Shown here piece after piece: positions 25,497 to 34,311 of a stretch of 64,000 nt of DNA; the first letter of the stretch is position 1; each line of letters starts with the position of its first letter. The position numbers were made by a program, and so were the translations under genes. The stretch is from contig OZ257255.1 of NCBI GenBank assembly GCA_965279655.1, positions 4,836,001 to 4,900,000 of the forward strand, written 5' to 3'. Origin of the DNA: SCTM01 sp965279655. Its GTDB lineage: Bacteria; Pseudomonadota; Alphaproteobacteria; Rhodospirillales; Rhodospirillaceae. The notes beneath the pieces were generated by a model. That model saw only the letters and a list, made by a program, of their open reading frames with translations, was not told where the DNA came from and did no database searches.

Positions 25497-25958
25497 ATGC
25501 CGCCCGCGCTCACCGCTTCCGATCTCACAGCACATCTCGGCTTCTGGCTGCGGTATGTGTCCAACCACGTTTCCCAGGCCTTCGCCCAGAAAATAGCCGC
25601 CAATGGCGTCACCGTTGCGGAATGGGCCTTCATGCGCGCGCTCTACCCCGACGACGCCGTGGCCCCGAGCGTTCTGGCGGATCGCATGGGTATGACGCGC
25701 GGCGCCATCTCCAAGCTCGCCGACCGTCTCATCGCCAAGGACATGGTCGTGCGCAAGGCCGACCCCGACGACGGCCGCAGCCAAATCGTCGCGCTCGCCG
25801 CGAAGGGCAGGGCGTTAGTCCCGAAACTCGCCGTGCTTGCCGACCGGAACGACGCCGAATTCTTCGATCATTTGAGCGCCCACGAGCAGAAGGCATTGCG
25901 ACGCATCCTGCAAGGCATCGTCGAGCGGCGCGGCCTGTCCTCTATCCCCATCGACTAG
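25497..25958 (+). CDS. MarR family transcriptional regulator
   Basis: Winged-helix repressor of 153 residues that probably binds the inverted repeat just upstream and responds to a small ligand. The DNA-binding core is visible: VTVAEWAFMRAL, then the recognition helix region SVLADRMGMTRGAISKLADRL and the wing KADPDDGRSQIVALAAKG, as in MarR proteins. Start choice: an ATG at 25485 directly abuts the palindrome and has no ribosome site, while the ATG at 25497 has GGAG six bases upstream and is preferred. The next gene begins 14 bases after its stop, so the two are an operon. Confidence 0.88.
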   Translation: MPPALTASDLTAHLGFWLRYVSNHVSQAFAQKIAANGVTVAEWAFMRALYPDDAVAPSVLADRMGMTRGAISKLADRLIAKDMVVRKADPDDGRSQIVALAAKGRALVPKLAVLADRNDAEFFDHLSAHEQKALRRILQGIVERRGLSSIPID

Positions 25959-25972
25959 TGAAGGATAACGAT

Positions 25973-26380
25973 ATGAAACCGCAACTGGCCCTGGTCGCCA
26001 AGGAATGTCTGGACGCGTCGGAGGCCAACAGCCTGGCCTTTCCGCAAATTGTCGCGAAGCTCGCGGCCAGCGGCTTCGAGAGCTACCTCATCGACTTCCG
26101 CCGCGCCACGGCAACCTACTACCTGCCGGATGGCGAAAGTGTTGTGCACGCCCTTCACGCAGCAACTGCGCCGGTCGCGGCGGTGTTCGACACAGCGGGC
26201 CTTGTGTCCGCCATCCGCGAAGCGCAGACGCTTGCGCCCAGCTATACTTATCGTGGCTTCTGCGCGAAGGCACAGGCCGCGGGCTGCGCGGGCTACATGG
26301 TGTCGTTCCTCGGCAAGCGCGCGGTCTATTTCGCGCGCAACGGCGAAACCCATGTGGAGAACTTCCCCGGGCCCCGCTGA
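25973..26380 (+). CDS. DUF1398 family protein
   Basis: Protein of 135 residues matching the DUF1398 (YbcV-like) family: LAFPQIVAKLAASGFESYLID, then ATATYYLPDGESV in the middle and AGCAGYMVSFLGKRAVYFAR near the end. The biochemical function is unknown. AAGGATAACG precedes the ATG. Its position 14 bases behind a self-regulating MarR gene suggests it is the regulator's main target, perhaps part of a response to a small toxic compound (inference). Confidence 0.82.
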   Translation: MKPQLALVAKECLDASEANSLAFPQIVAKLAASGFESYLIDFRRATATYYLPDGESVVHALHAATAPVAAVFDTAGLVSAIREAQTLAPSYTYRGFCAKAQAAGCAGYMVSFLGKRAVYFARNGETHVENFPGPR

Positions 26381-26381
26381 C

Positions 26382-27254
26382 CTACCAGCCCATCTCGAAG
26401 TAGTGATACATCCGCTCGGCCGCGCGGCCGATTTGGGCATCGTAGCCGCGTAAGCCTTTGAACTCCGGCAGGTCGGTTGTCTTGATGATTTCATCAAGTG
26501 GCTTGCCCGCGTCGAAGTCCTTCTTCACGGACGCCATCACCGCCTCGAGGAATCGCCGGCGTTCGGTCATCGCCGCGCGCGGTGCCGACGGAATGCCGTG
26601 ACCGCCGACAAGCCGGGTCCAGTCGGTGCGGGCCTCCATGCGTTTCAGGCTGTCGATCCATCCCACAGGGTCGTAGTCTGGCATGAAGCCCAGGCCGATG
26701 CTGAACGGCGTGACGAGGTCGTTCACATACAAAACATCACTCCCGTCGGCCTGCATCACCAGCATGCAGTCGCCGTGACTGGGCCCGTAGTGGAACAGCC
26801 GCATCTGCCGCTTGCCGAGGCGCACCGCGTCATTGCCCTTTACCGTCTTGTCGGGCCGTATCACCGCCGGATTTGGGTGTGCATCGAAATGCGCCAGGCA
26901 TTTCTCGTGCGAGATGAACGTCGCGCCTTCCCGCTTGAAGATCGCCCCGCCGCTGGCGTGGTCCCAATGCTGGTGGCTGTAGATGACGTACTTCACCGGC
27001 AGCGGCGTCACCGCCGCGATGGCCTTACGGTAGGCGGCGGCAAACCCGGTGCTCACCGGATCGGTCGCGATCACGCCCGCGTCCGTCACCAGGAACACAC
27101 TCCGGCGCGAAAAATTGCCGAAGGTGTAGACTCCGTTGCCCAGGTCGGTGGTGACCATGTCCCGGAATTCTTCCGGGATCGGCATGGCTTGCCCCCAGGC
27201 CTGGGACGTCAGCAGCAAGACGCCGGCGAAAATCGCGCCGAGGGCCTTGCGCAT
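26382..27254 (-). CDS. Secreted metallo-beta-lactamase-fold hydrolase (copy 2)
   Basis: Protein of 290 residues with a Sec signal peptide (about 22 residues, ending SQAWGQA) and an MBL fold. Zinc ligands are visible as YSHQHWDHASGG, the later histidine in YGPSHGDCML, and GGHG near the C-terminus. It is paralogous to the protein encoded directly upstream and starts at ATG 27254, two bases after that gene's stop, so the pair is an operon. Such periplasmic MBL proteins include lactonases, quinoprotein-relay proteins and unknown hydrolases. No cytochrome or PQQ enzyme is nearby to narrow the role. Confidence 0.85.
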   Translation of the reverse strand: MRKALGAIFAGVLLLTSQAWGQAMPIPEEFRDMVTTDLGNGVYTFGNFSRRSVFLVTDAGVIATDPVSTGFAAAYRKAIAAVTPLPVKYVIYSHQHWDHASGGAIFKREGATFISHEKCLAHFDAHPNPAVIRPDKTVKGNDAVRLGKRQMRLFHYGPSHGDCMLVMQADGSDVLYVNDLVTPFSIGLGFMPDYDPVGWIDSLKRMEARTDWTRLVGGHGIPSAPRAAMTERRRFLEAVMASVKKDFDAGKPLDEIIKTTDLPEFKGLRGYDAQIGRAAERMYHYFEMGW

Positions 27255-27256
27255 GG

Positions 27257-28168
27257 CTACCACCCAATCCCGTAGAACGCCGTGATCCGCCGCGCATTGT
27301 CGCGCAGGTTCTGCTCATAGCCGCGCAGGTGCGCGTACTTCGGCAGCTTGATCCGGTCGGGGATTTGCGGGCGCGGAATCCCGGCATCAATGTCGGCTTT
27401 CACGGCCGCCATCAGCGCTTCCAGATACTCGCGCCGTTCGGTGATCGACGACATGTGCGCCAGCGGCACGCCGTGACCCGGCAGGATCACGCTGACATCC
27501 ATCGCCTCGATCTCTTTCATCGTTTTGATCCACTGCACCGGGAAATAGTCGGGCATGAAGTCCATCGGCATGCCGCCGGGCGTGGCGAGGTCGACGACGA
27601 ACAGGTACTTACCGTTCTCGATGTCGGGGCGCATCACCACCATGCAGTCGCCGTGATTGCGGCCGAGATAGATCAGTTCCAGCTTGTGCTGTCCCAGTTT
27701 CACCGTGTGATTGCCGGTGAAGGTGATGTCCGGCATCACCACTTCGGGGTCGGGAACTTCCTTGAAGTGCGCGACACAGTTTTTGTGAGAAACGAACTTC
27801 GCGCCTTCGTCCTTGAAAATCTTGCCGCCGCGCACGTGATCCCAGTGCTCGTGGCTGTACACGACATACTTCACCGGCTTCGGCGTCACCTTGCGGATCG
27901 CTTCGCGATAGGCTTTGGCCATTTGCGGATCGCCGGGATCGGTTGCGATCACCCCGTCCCTGGTCACGATGAAGATGCTGCGCGTGCCGCCGCTGCGGAA
28001 GCTGTAGAGGTCCGGCGCGATCTCCATGGTGTCGCTGCCGGCGACGGCGAACTTGTCCCAGGCGGGATTGGGCGCGGGTTTCATCAGATCGTCACGACTC
28101 GGCGCATCCGCCGCCAGGGCGCATCCGCCCCAAAACAGGCCCGCTAGGACAATCGCTGCACGGTTCAT
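27257..28168 (-). CDS. Secreted metallo-beta-lactamase-fold hydrolase (copy 1)
   Basis: Protein of 303 residues with a signal peptide (LAGLFWGGCALAAD) and an intact MBL fold: YSHEHWDHVRGG for the first metal site, LGRNHGDCMVVM for the third histidine, and ILPGHGVP for the last. It shares the same order of motifs and a similar C-terminal helix (ERREYLEALMAAVKADIDAG) with the downstream protein, so the two arose by tandem duplication. ATG at 28168 gives a standard signal peptide. Substrate unknown. Confidence 0.85.
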   Translation of the reverse strand: MNRAAIVLAGLFWGGCALAADAPSRDDLMKPAPNPAWDKFAVAGSDTMEIAPDLYSFRSGGTRSIFIVTRDGVIATDPGDPQMAKAYREAIRKVTPKPVKYVVYSHEHWDHVRGGKIFKDEGAKFVSHKNCVAHFKEVPDPEVVMPDITFTGNHTVKLGQHKLELIYLGRNHGDCMVVMRPDIENGKYLFVVDLATPGGMPMDFMPDYFPVQWIKTMKEIEAMDVSVILPGHGVPLAHMSSITERREYLEALMAAVKADIDAGIPRPQIPDRIKLPKYAHLRGYEQNLRDNARRITAFYGIGW

Positions 28169-28290
28169 GGCTAACCCCCTCATTTGGGCGAGGAATTCTC
28201 GTCCGCGCCGCCCCTGTGGCGCTGGCCACTCGCCCGGCCGGACGCCATAATAGCGTGAATTGTCGAACGGGCGAGCGAAGGGGATTCCTG

Positions 28291-29412
28291 ATGGTCGGCG
28301 CCATGCGATTGGCCACGGTCGGCGTCACCGACATGCAGCAGGCCCTGGGACTGTTCCGCGACATCATGCGCCTGAAGGTCGAGCGGCGCGGTCCCGTCCC
28401 GCGCGCGCTGCTGAAGGCTTGGCGCGTGCCGGGCACCGTCAACGCCCACATGTGCGAGCTGTCCTGCAAAGGCTACCCCATGGGCCGCCTGCGCCTGGTG
28501 GAGTTCGACCCCACGCCCACCCATAAAGTTCGCAACGACCACGGCTCCGCCAATCCGGATTCCGGCACCGACGTCGGCATCAAGGCGCTCGATTTCTACG
28601 TCGCCGATCCGATCCTGCCCTCCGTGCGCAAGATCGAGGCGGCGGGCTACAGCTTCCGGTCTCGCCCGGTGAAGCACCAGATCGGCGAGCACATCAGCGA
28701 GGAATGCCTGTTCTCCGGACCGGACGGCGTGCCGATCCTGATCATGGTCGGCCACAAGCACGGTCCCACGTCGATGCGCGGCGGATCCCCCGACGGTCCG
28801 TTCAGCGAAATCCCCACCATCTCCGTCGTCGCCGGCGATCTCGCCAAGACACGCGCCTTCTACGAAGGCGTGCTCCAGATGACCGCGACCACGGACTCGG
28901 AAACCGGCGATGCCTATCGCGACCTCGTGGACGATCTCACCGGCGTGCCGCGCGGCACGCGCGTTCATTTCCTGATGTACACCCAGAAGGGCGAGGCCAG
29001 CGGCAAGATCCTGCTGGTGCATTTCTTCGACCGCACCGGCAAGCGCCTCGCGGGCCGCATGAAGCCGGGCAACCTCGGCTTCTCGCTGCTCACACACGAT
29101 ACCGATGACATCAACGCGCTCTACACGCGCCTGCGCGCCGTGGGTGCGGACATTCCGACGCCGCCGACCTTGATCGAAGGCGACGGCGCGCCCTACCGCA
29201 TCATGCTGGCGAAGGGCCCGAACGAAGAGATGTTCGAATTCGTCCAGGCCGGCGACGGCCCGGTCGCGAAAGTGCGGAAGAAGGCAAAGGCGGCGGCGAA
29301 GTCGAAGGCGAAACCAGCACCTAAAAAGGCGAAGCCAAAAGCCAAGGCCAAGAGCAAGTCCAAGGCGAAGCCAAAAGCAAAAGCCAAACCGAAGACCAAG
29401 AAGCGCCGCTAG
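28291..29412 (+). CDS. VOC-fold (glyoxalase/dioxygenase superfamily) protein with a basic KA-rich tail
   Basis: Protein of 373 residues in two parts. Residues 1 to about 325 hold two VOC modules, starting MRLATVGVTDMQQALGLFRD and, in the second half, PTISVVAGDLAKTRAFYEGVLQ, with further beta-strands such as GNLGFSLLTHDTDDINALY. The last 45 or so residues are almost only Lys, Ala, Pro, Ser and Arg in KAK/KPK repeats, like histone H1-type tails, which suggests nucleic acid or polyanion binding. The ATG at 28291 follows GAAGGGG. VOC proteins include isomerases, lyases and extradiol dioxygenases. The reaction is not determined. Confidence 0.8.
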   Translation: MVGAMRLATVGVTDMQQALGLFRDIMRLKVERRGPVPRALLKAWRVPGTVNAHMCELSCKGYPMGRLRLVEFDPTPTHKVRNDHGSANPDSGTDVGIKALDFYVADPILPSVRKIEAAGYSFRSRPVKHQIGEHISEECLFSGPDGVPILIMVGHKHGPTSMRGGSPDGPFSEIPTISVVAGDLAKTRAFYEGVLQMTATTDSETGDAYRDLVDDLTGVPRGTRVHFLMYTQKGEASGKILLVHFFDRTGKRLAGRMKPGNLGFSLLTHDTDDINALYTRLRAVGADIPTPPTLIEGDGAPYRIMLAKGPNEEMFEFVQAGDGPVAKVRKKAKAAAKSKAKPAPKKAKPKAKAKSKSKAKPKAKAKPKTKKRR

Positions 29413-29424
29413 CGTTTCACTCAC

Positions 29425-29536
29425 CTTGTCACCCCGGACAAGGCGCCTAGCGCCGCGATCCGGGGTCCAGGGTCGCGAGCGCCGGCGTTTCAACTACCCT
29501 GGATCCCGGCTCACGCTTCGCTTGGCCGGGATGACG
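29425..29536. repeat. Palindromic intergenic repeat of the CCCGGGATGAC type
   Basis: Two inverted repeats in a row: ACCCCGGA/TCCGGGGT (29431-29438 and 29459-29466) and ATCCCGGC/GCCGGGAT (29503-29510 and 29525-29532). This composition is typical of the mosaic intergenic repeats scattered in alphaproteobacterial genomes. It fills the gap between two convergent genes and probably also acts as their transcription terminator. Confidence 0.65.
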
Positions 29537-29537
29537 C

Positions 29538-30905
29538 TCATGGAGTGGCCGCCGACTTCTTGAGAATCCGATCCGCGATCTTTGCGTAGGCGCCGTCGAA
29601 GTGGTGATCCCCCGGCAGCACCACGCTTTCGATGTGCCCCTTGTTCTGCGCCGGGCAGGGGCTGTCATCCTCTTCATCGCTGCGTACGCACAGCACCGGA
29701 TGATCGATGCCGGCCATCGCGCTCGCCACGTCCGGCCCCTTGCTGGTTTCGTCCCCGATCCAGCCGCCGACGCTGATCTCGAAGTCCGCCTTGGGTGAGG
29801 GTGCGAGCAGGCTGGTGAGGATCAGCGTCTTGCGCAACTCCTCGGGCAGGCGCGGGATCAGGAACGGCAGCACGCCCGCGCCGAAGGAATAGCCGATCAG
29901 CATCACCCGCTTGCGGTTCCAGGCGTCGCTGTAGTGCGCGATCACGCGCGCGAGGTCGGCGGCGGATTCCTCCGGCGTGCGTTCCTTCCAGAAGTATTTG
30001 AGGCTGTTGAAGCCCACCACCGCCACGCCGCGTGCGGCAAGTGCCTCGCCGATGGATTTGTCGATGTCGGCCCAACCGCCGTCGCCGGTCATGATGATGG
30101 CCAGGCGCTCGTCGCGTCCAGGTGCGCCGGGGATTTCGATCAGCGGGAGGTCGGCCAGATCGGCCGCGCTCACCGCCGGTGCGGTGACAAGGCTGTTGCC
30201 GGTCTGCGCCGCGACGGAGATCAGAAGGTCCACGTCCCGCCCCGGCACGGGGTCGACCAGGCGCGCGTCGGGCATCGCGTCGGTGAAGGCATTGAGATCG
30301 GCGGCGGTGCATTTCTCCGAATCCGCGATGGCGACAAACGGCGCGCTGAGATGCTTCGGCGGCGCGAGCGCATTACCCTCCACCGCCGCTTCGCCCGCCG
30401 GGCCGGGGCAGGGCGGCAGCGCGGTGAACGCGCGCGGGCAAAAGTCCTCCGCGATCACGCCCTCGATACTTTTCGGCTGGCTCTGCGCCGCCGCCGCCAA
30501 GGCAACCGTTCCGCCGTCGCCCATGCCCAACACCAGCGGTGCGGGATCGACGGGATTGTGCGTTGCCGCACTCACCGCCCGCAGCAGCCGCGGCATTGCG
30601 GCGGTGAAGTCCAAGCAGGCGCCGCCGTGATCGGAAGGAGTGAGATTCTTGAGATATGCCGGCAGGTCCACGCCGATTACGGTGCGATCCGGCCAGGATG
30701 TTCCTAAGGCGCGATCCGTGAGCGTGCTCTTCCAGCCGTCGCTGCCGGAGAACAGGATCACCACGTTGTGTTGCGCGCCCTTGTGGCGGAACACACGCAC
30801 ATCGCCATACGGTGCGACGTTCAACTGGGTTTCGCTCGTCTCGCGTTCGCCGCAGGCGCCAAGCATCAGCAACGACAGCGCTGCAAGGACGGCGGCGCGT
30901 TTCAT
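29538..30905 (-). CDS. acvB: AcvB/VirJ-type lipoprotein, probable lysyl-phosphatidylglycerol hydrolase
   Basis: Alpha/beta-hydrolase-like protein of 455 residues with two VirJ modules. A lipoprotein signal ends in LMLGAC. The C-terminal module shows IIMTGDGGWADIDKSI, then MLIGYSFGAGVLPFL with the nucleophile serine, and GDHHFDGAY with the histidine. In Agrobacterium and Rhizobium, AcvB/AtvA works with LpiA and hydrolyses aminoacylated phosphatidylglycerol in the periplasm. Here the ATG overlaps the stop of the upstream mprF/lpiA gene (ATGA), the same gene pair. Much longer frames upstream are shadows of mprF. Confidence 0.85.
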   Translation of the reverse strand: MKRAAVLAALSLLMLGACGERETSETQLNVAPYGDVRVFRHKGAQHNVVILFSGSDGWKSTLTDRALGTSWPDRTVIGVDLPAYLKNLTPSDHGGACLDFTAAMPRLLRAVSAATHNPVDPAPLVLGMGDGGTVALAAAAQSQPKSIEGVIAEDFCPRAFTALPPCPGPAGEAAVEGNALAPPKHLSAPFVAIADSEKCTAADLNAFTDAMPDARLVDPVPGRDVDLLISVAAQTGNSLVTAPAVSAADLADLPLIEIPGAPGRDERLAIIMTGDGGWADIDKSIGEALAARGVAVVGFNSLKYFWKERTPEESAADLARVIAHYSDAWNRKRVMLIGYSFGAGVLPFLIPRLPEELRKTLILTSLLAPSPKADFEISVGGWIGDETSKGPDVASAMAGIDHPVLCVRSDEEDDSPCPAQNKGHIESVVLPGDHHFDGAYAKIADRILKKSAATP

Positions 30906-33535
30906 GGCCGGATCCATCCCTTCACGCCGCCGGAGATCAAGGTCGCCACGTCCAGCAGCACCCGCGCCAGCGCCACGCCGCCCGGGCACGCGAGGAACTT
31001 GGGCCGCCACTCCGGATGGAACTTCTCCTTGTACTTCCGAAGGCCCTGGAAATTGTAGAACTGATCGCCGAAGCGATAGGCCAGCGCGCCGAAGCGGTAC
31101 CACACCGGCGACAGATGCCGCGTGCCCAGGCCCGACAACGGCGCCATGCCCAGGTTGAACCATGCGTAGCCTTGCGCCTTGCCCCACAGCATCAGTTCGA
31201 CGAACAGGTAGTCCATCACGCCGTAGAGGTCGCCCGGGCGATAGCGCATCAGGTCCACGGACAACTCGACCTTGTCCGCGCCCAGCCACATGTTGGCGAA
31301 GGCGACGATGCGGCCTTCCTTGCGCACGATGGCGCAGGGGAAATGCGACAGATAATCCGGATCGAAATAGCCGATGGAGAAGCCCTTCTCCGCGCCGTTG
31401 CGCTCGCTCAACCAGGCATCGGAGACCTGCTTCAACTCCGGCAGCAGCGCCGGCACCTGTGCCGCCGGGACGACCTCGAACGTGCCGCCTTCGCGCTGAG
31501 TCCGGCGGTGGCCGTAGCGCAAGTCGCGGAATCCGCTGCCGGCGATGTCGAAGGTCGTCAGGCGCACGCGGGCCTCGTCGCCGAGCTTCAGAAGCGTGAG
31601 GCCGAGGTCGAGATAGAGCGGCAGGTTCTCCGCATCCACTTGGTAGAACACCGGCAGGCCGTCGTGCTGGTCGCACATCTCGCGGAATTTCCACGCCAGT
31701 TCCGCGCGGCACGACGCCGGTCCGACCGGATCGCCCATGGACACCCAGCTGCGCCCGCGCAGGCCGTACATGACGAAACCATCGTGCTTCTCGGAAAATA
31801 GAATGTGCTTATCGCCCACCAGCGCCAACGCGGCGCGGGTGTCCGGTGCGCGGTCCACCAGCGGCTGCAACTGTTCCACATGCGCGGCACCCGGCGGCGC
31901 AGGCACCGGCGGCACTTGCCGCAACAATTGCGCCAGCGCGAAGCCCATGGACGTCAGGATGACCGCGACACTGGCGCGCAAGAAGCGCGGCGCGTCCGCG
32001 GCGAATTCGAACTGCCACCACAGATCGTGGTCGTAGTCGACGTTGCGGTAGGAGAACAGGCCGAGCCACAAGGTGCCGGCCATCACCACGATCACCGCCG
32101 CGACCCACTCGCCGGAGAAGCGTTCGCGAATCAGCACGCCGTGGCGATAGAACGCGCGCCGCGCCGGGATCAGCAGGATCGCCGACACCGACAGGATGGT
32201 CGCTTCCTCGTAGTCGAAGCCCTTGAGCAGCGAGGCCGCGGCTCCCGTCAGCAGCAGTCCCATCGTGAGGAAATAAGCCGAGTCTAGGCGCCGCAGCAGC
32301 GCCCGCGACAGCAGCACCAACGCGGCCCCCGCTATGCTGCCGATCAGGTGCGAGGCTTCCAGCAGCCCCAGCGGCAGGATCTTCTCTACATATTCGACAC
32401 GCTCGTCGATGGAGGGAAGCGCGCCGGAGATGAGCAGCACGGTGCCGCAGATCAGGGCGGCCAGTGCGCTGACTTGGGGCGCGACCCGGGTCCACTGGTC
32501 CTTGAGGAAGCGCAGCGCGCCCGCGACACGCGTGCGCCGGCTCGAGACCTCCGAGGCCGCGAGCAGTGCCGCGGCAAGCAGCAGCGGCAGCAGGTAATAG
32601 ATCAGGCGATAGCTCAACAGCGCGCCCGCCACTTCCGCCGCCGGCACGTCCGGCAGCAGCGCGATCATCAGGCCCTCGAACACGCCGAGGCCGCCGGGCA
32701 CATGGCTCACCACGCCCGCGAGGATCGCGACAACGTAAAGGCCGAGGAACGCCGGGAAGCCGATGTCGAGGGATTGGGGCATCAACTCGTAGAGCGCGGC
32801 CCCCGCCAGCGCGAGGTCGAGGCTCGACAGCGCCACCTGCGCGAGGCTCAGTTCGAACGAGGGAATGCGCAGGCGCCAGCCGCCGATGACGAATGCGCGC
32901 CGGCGCAGCAGGCTCGCCAGCAGGTAGATCGCCACCGGCAGCGCCAGGACTAAGCCGATGGCTTGCACCAGCACGGGCGAGATGTTCTCCAGCCCTGCGA
33001 GCGCCTCGGGCTGGAAGAACAGCGTGAGCCCGCCCACCAGCATCAGGCCGACAAAGAAGGTGATCACGCTGAAGGCGATCACCGCGGTGATCTCCAGCCC
33101 GCTCAAGCCCTCCGCGGCATAGAGCCGGTATCGCACGGAGCCGCCGGTGAGCGTGCCGAAGCCGCCGGCGCCCAGCGTGTTGGTGAAGGCATAGGAGATG
33201 AACGACGTGGCGGCGACGGTCTGGATCGGCACGGGCTTGCCGATATAGCGCAGCGCCAACAGGTCATAGCCGACCAGCATCAGATAGCTGCCGGCCGTGA
33301 ACGCGATCGCCGCGACGATGTGGCCGGTCTCGAGGCCGTCCAGAGAGGCACGGATGTCGTCGACGCTGTGGCCCGCCAGCGCCCGCCACAGCACCCAGGT
33401 CGCCGCGCCGAAGGCGATCAGCATCAGGAACGGCAGGATGTGGCGCAACTTGCTCAACAGCAAAGGCGCGGTGGAGTCGGGGCGGGAGGATTGTTCGGAT
33501 GGTTCAGGCACGGGATGGAAGGGCCAGTCGCCCAC
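30902..33535 (-). CDS. mprF: Phosphatidylglycerol lysyltransferase/flippase (MprF/LpiA)
   Basis: Bifunctional membrane protein of 877 residues. Residues to about 540 contain some 14 membrane helices (flippase part, with GAGGFGTLTGGSVRYRLY). The C-terminal 320 residues are the soluble aminoacyl transferase (DUF2156, GNAT-like), with YFDPDYLSHFPCAIV, ELSVDLMRYRP and the KYKEKFHPEW end motif. It transfers lysine from lysyl-tRNA to phosphatidylglycerol, lowering surface charge and giving resistance to cationic peptides and acid. The start is GTG at 33535. The acvB partner follows with a four-base overlap. In alphaproteobacteria the pair is called lpiA-acvB. Confidence 0.9.
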   Translation of the reverse strand: MGDWPFHPVPEPSEQSSRPDSTAPLLLSKLRHILPFLMLIAFGAATWVLWRALAGHSVDDIRASLDGLETGHIVAAIAFTAGSYLMLVGYDLLALRYIGKPVPIQTVAATSFISYAFTNTLGAGGFGTLTGGSVRYRLYAAEGLSGLEITAVIAFSVITFFVGLMLVGGLTLFFQPEALAGLENISPVLVQAIGLVLALPVAIYLLASLLRRRAFVIGGWRLRIPSFELSLAQVALSSLDLALAGAALYELMPQSLDIGFPAFLGLYVVAILAGVVSHVPGGLGVFEGLMIALLPDVPAAEVAGALLSYRLIYYLLPLLLAAALLAASEVSSRRTRVAGALRFLKDQWTRVAPQVSALAALICGTVLLISGALPSIDERVEYVEKILPLGLLEASHLIGSIAGAALVLLSRALLRRLDSAYFLTMGLLLTGAAASLLKGFDYEEATILSVSAILLIPARRAFYRHGVLIRERFSGEWVAAVIVVMAGTLWLGLFSYRNVDYDHDLWWQFEFAADAPRFLRASVAVILTSMGFALAQLLRQVPPVPAPPGAAHVEQLQPLVDRAPDTRAALALVGDKHILFSEKHDGFVMYGLRGRSWVSMGDPVGPASCRAELAWKFREMCDQHDGLPVFYQVDAENLPLYLDLGLTLLKLGDEARVRLTTFDIAGSGFRDLRYGHRRTQREGGTFEVVPAAQVPALLPELKQVSDAWLSERNGAEKGFSIGYFDPDYLSHFPCAIVRKEGRIVAFANMWLGADKVELSVDLMRYRPGDLYGVMDYLFVELMLWGKAQGYAWFNLGMAPLSGLGTRHLSPVWYRFGALAYRFGDQFYNFQGLRKYKEKFHPEWRPKFLACPGGVALARVLLDVATLISGGVKGWIRP

Positions 33536-33621
33536 ATCAGCGTGAAAGGAATGCAGCCCGCGTTATAGCCCACTCCGCGCCCGAAAGCTTCCGGTCAGGC
33601 TCCGTCTCAGCTGCCGGGACT

Positions 33622-34302
33622 TCAGCTTCCAGGTCCGCGGCGCGTGCCGCGGCCGGTCATGCCGCCCGTCGGCGGTGCCTGCGTCTGCACGGGCGGAGTC
33701 CACACTTTGCGCTCCCATTTGGCCGCGCGTTCGGCGCCGGATTTCTTGGCCGCCGGCGAGATCGCGGAATCCAAGGCGGCGACCTGGGCGCCGGTCGGCG
33801 CCACGAACCCTACGCGAGACTTTCCTGTGTTCGTGTTGAACAGGGCGAACCAGTAGCCGGCCTCGTCGTCGTTGCGCAGGGCCTTGGGCCCGAGCGCGTG
33901 AATGGTGGCCAGGCGGAACTGTGCCTCCGGCCATCCCGCTTCGCCGGCGCGGTGCAGCCAGGTGAGCCCTTCGAGGTAGTCCGCGCTCAGCTCGCTGTTG
34001 CCCGTGGCCTGCAGCAGGCATTCTCCCAGGGCGGTCTGGGCGTTCTCATACCCGACGCCGAGCGTGGCGACCTGGCGCAGCTTCGGGACCGCGCCCGGGC
34101 AGTTGCCGGCCGCCTTCATGCCGATGGCTTCGGCGTAAACGGCGTTGGCGGAGGTTCCCGCCCGCAGCACCACGCCCCGGCCGCCGAGGCCGTCCATGTA
34201 GACTTCGGACTGCTTCGCGGTGGGCGGTTCCGGGCCGTCGGAGGCGCAAGCGCCCAGCAGCAGCGCGGTCAGAGCGACGGCCGCCGGCGTCAAACGCATC
34301 AT
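33622..34302 (-). CDS. Lipoprotein with Sel1-like repeats
   Basis: Protein of 226 residues. Signal peptide with lipobox LLLGAC, so probably lipid-anchored. The middle holds Sel1/TPR-like helical repeats, clearest in YLEGLTWLHRAGEAGWPEAQ followed by FRLATIHALG. The C-terminus is basic and Pro/Gly-rich. It begins 10 bases after the autotransporter stop, so it is probably translated from the same transcript. Sel1 repeats mediate protein contacts; a periplasmic or outer-membrane helper for the autotransporter is plausible but unproven. Confidence 0.75.
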   Translation of the reverse strand: MMRLTPAAVALTALLLGACASDGPEPPTAKQSEVYMDGLGGRGVVLRAGTSANAVYAEAIGMKAAGNCPGAVPKLRQVATLGVGYENAQTALGECLLQATGNSELSADYLEGLTWLHRAGEAGWPEAQFRLATIHALGPKALRNDDEAGYWFALFNTNTGKSRVGFVAPTGAQVAALDSAISPAAKKSGAERAAKWERKVWTPPVQTQAPPTGGMTGRGTRRGPGS

Positions 34303-34311
34303 GAAAACCTC

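Noticed and set aside
30906..31712. Upstream extension of the acvB frame
   Set aside because: It overlaps mprF in another frame and lacks protein-like composition. The lipoprotein signal begins at 30905.
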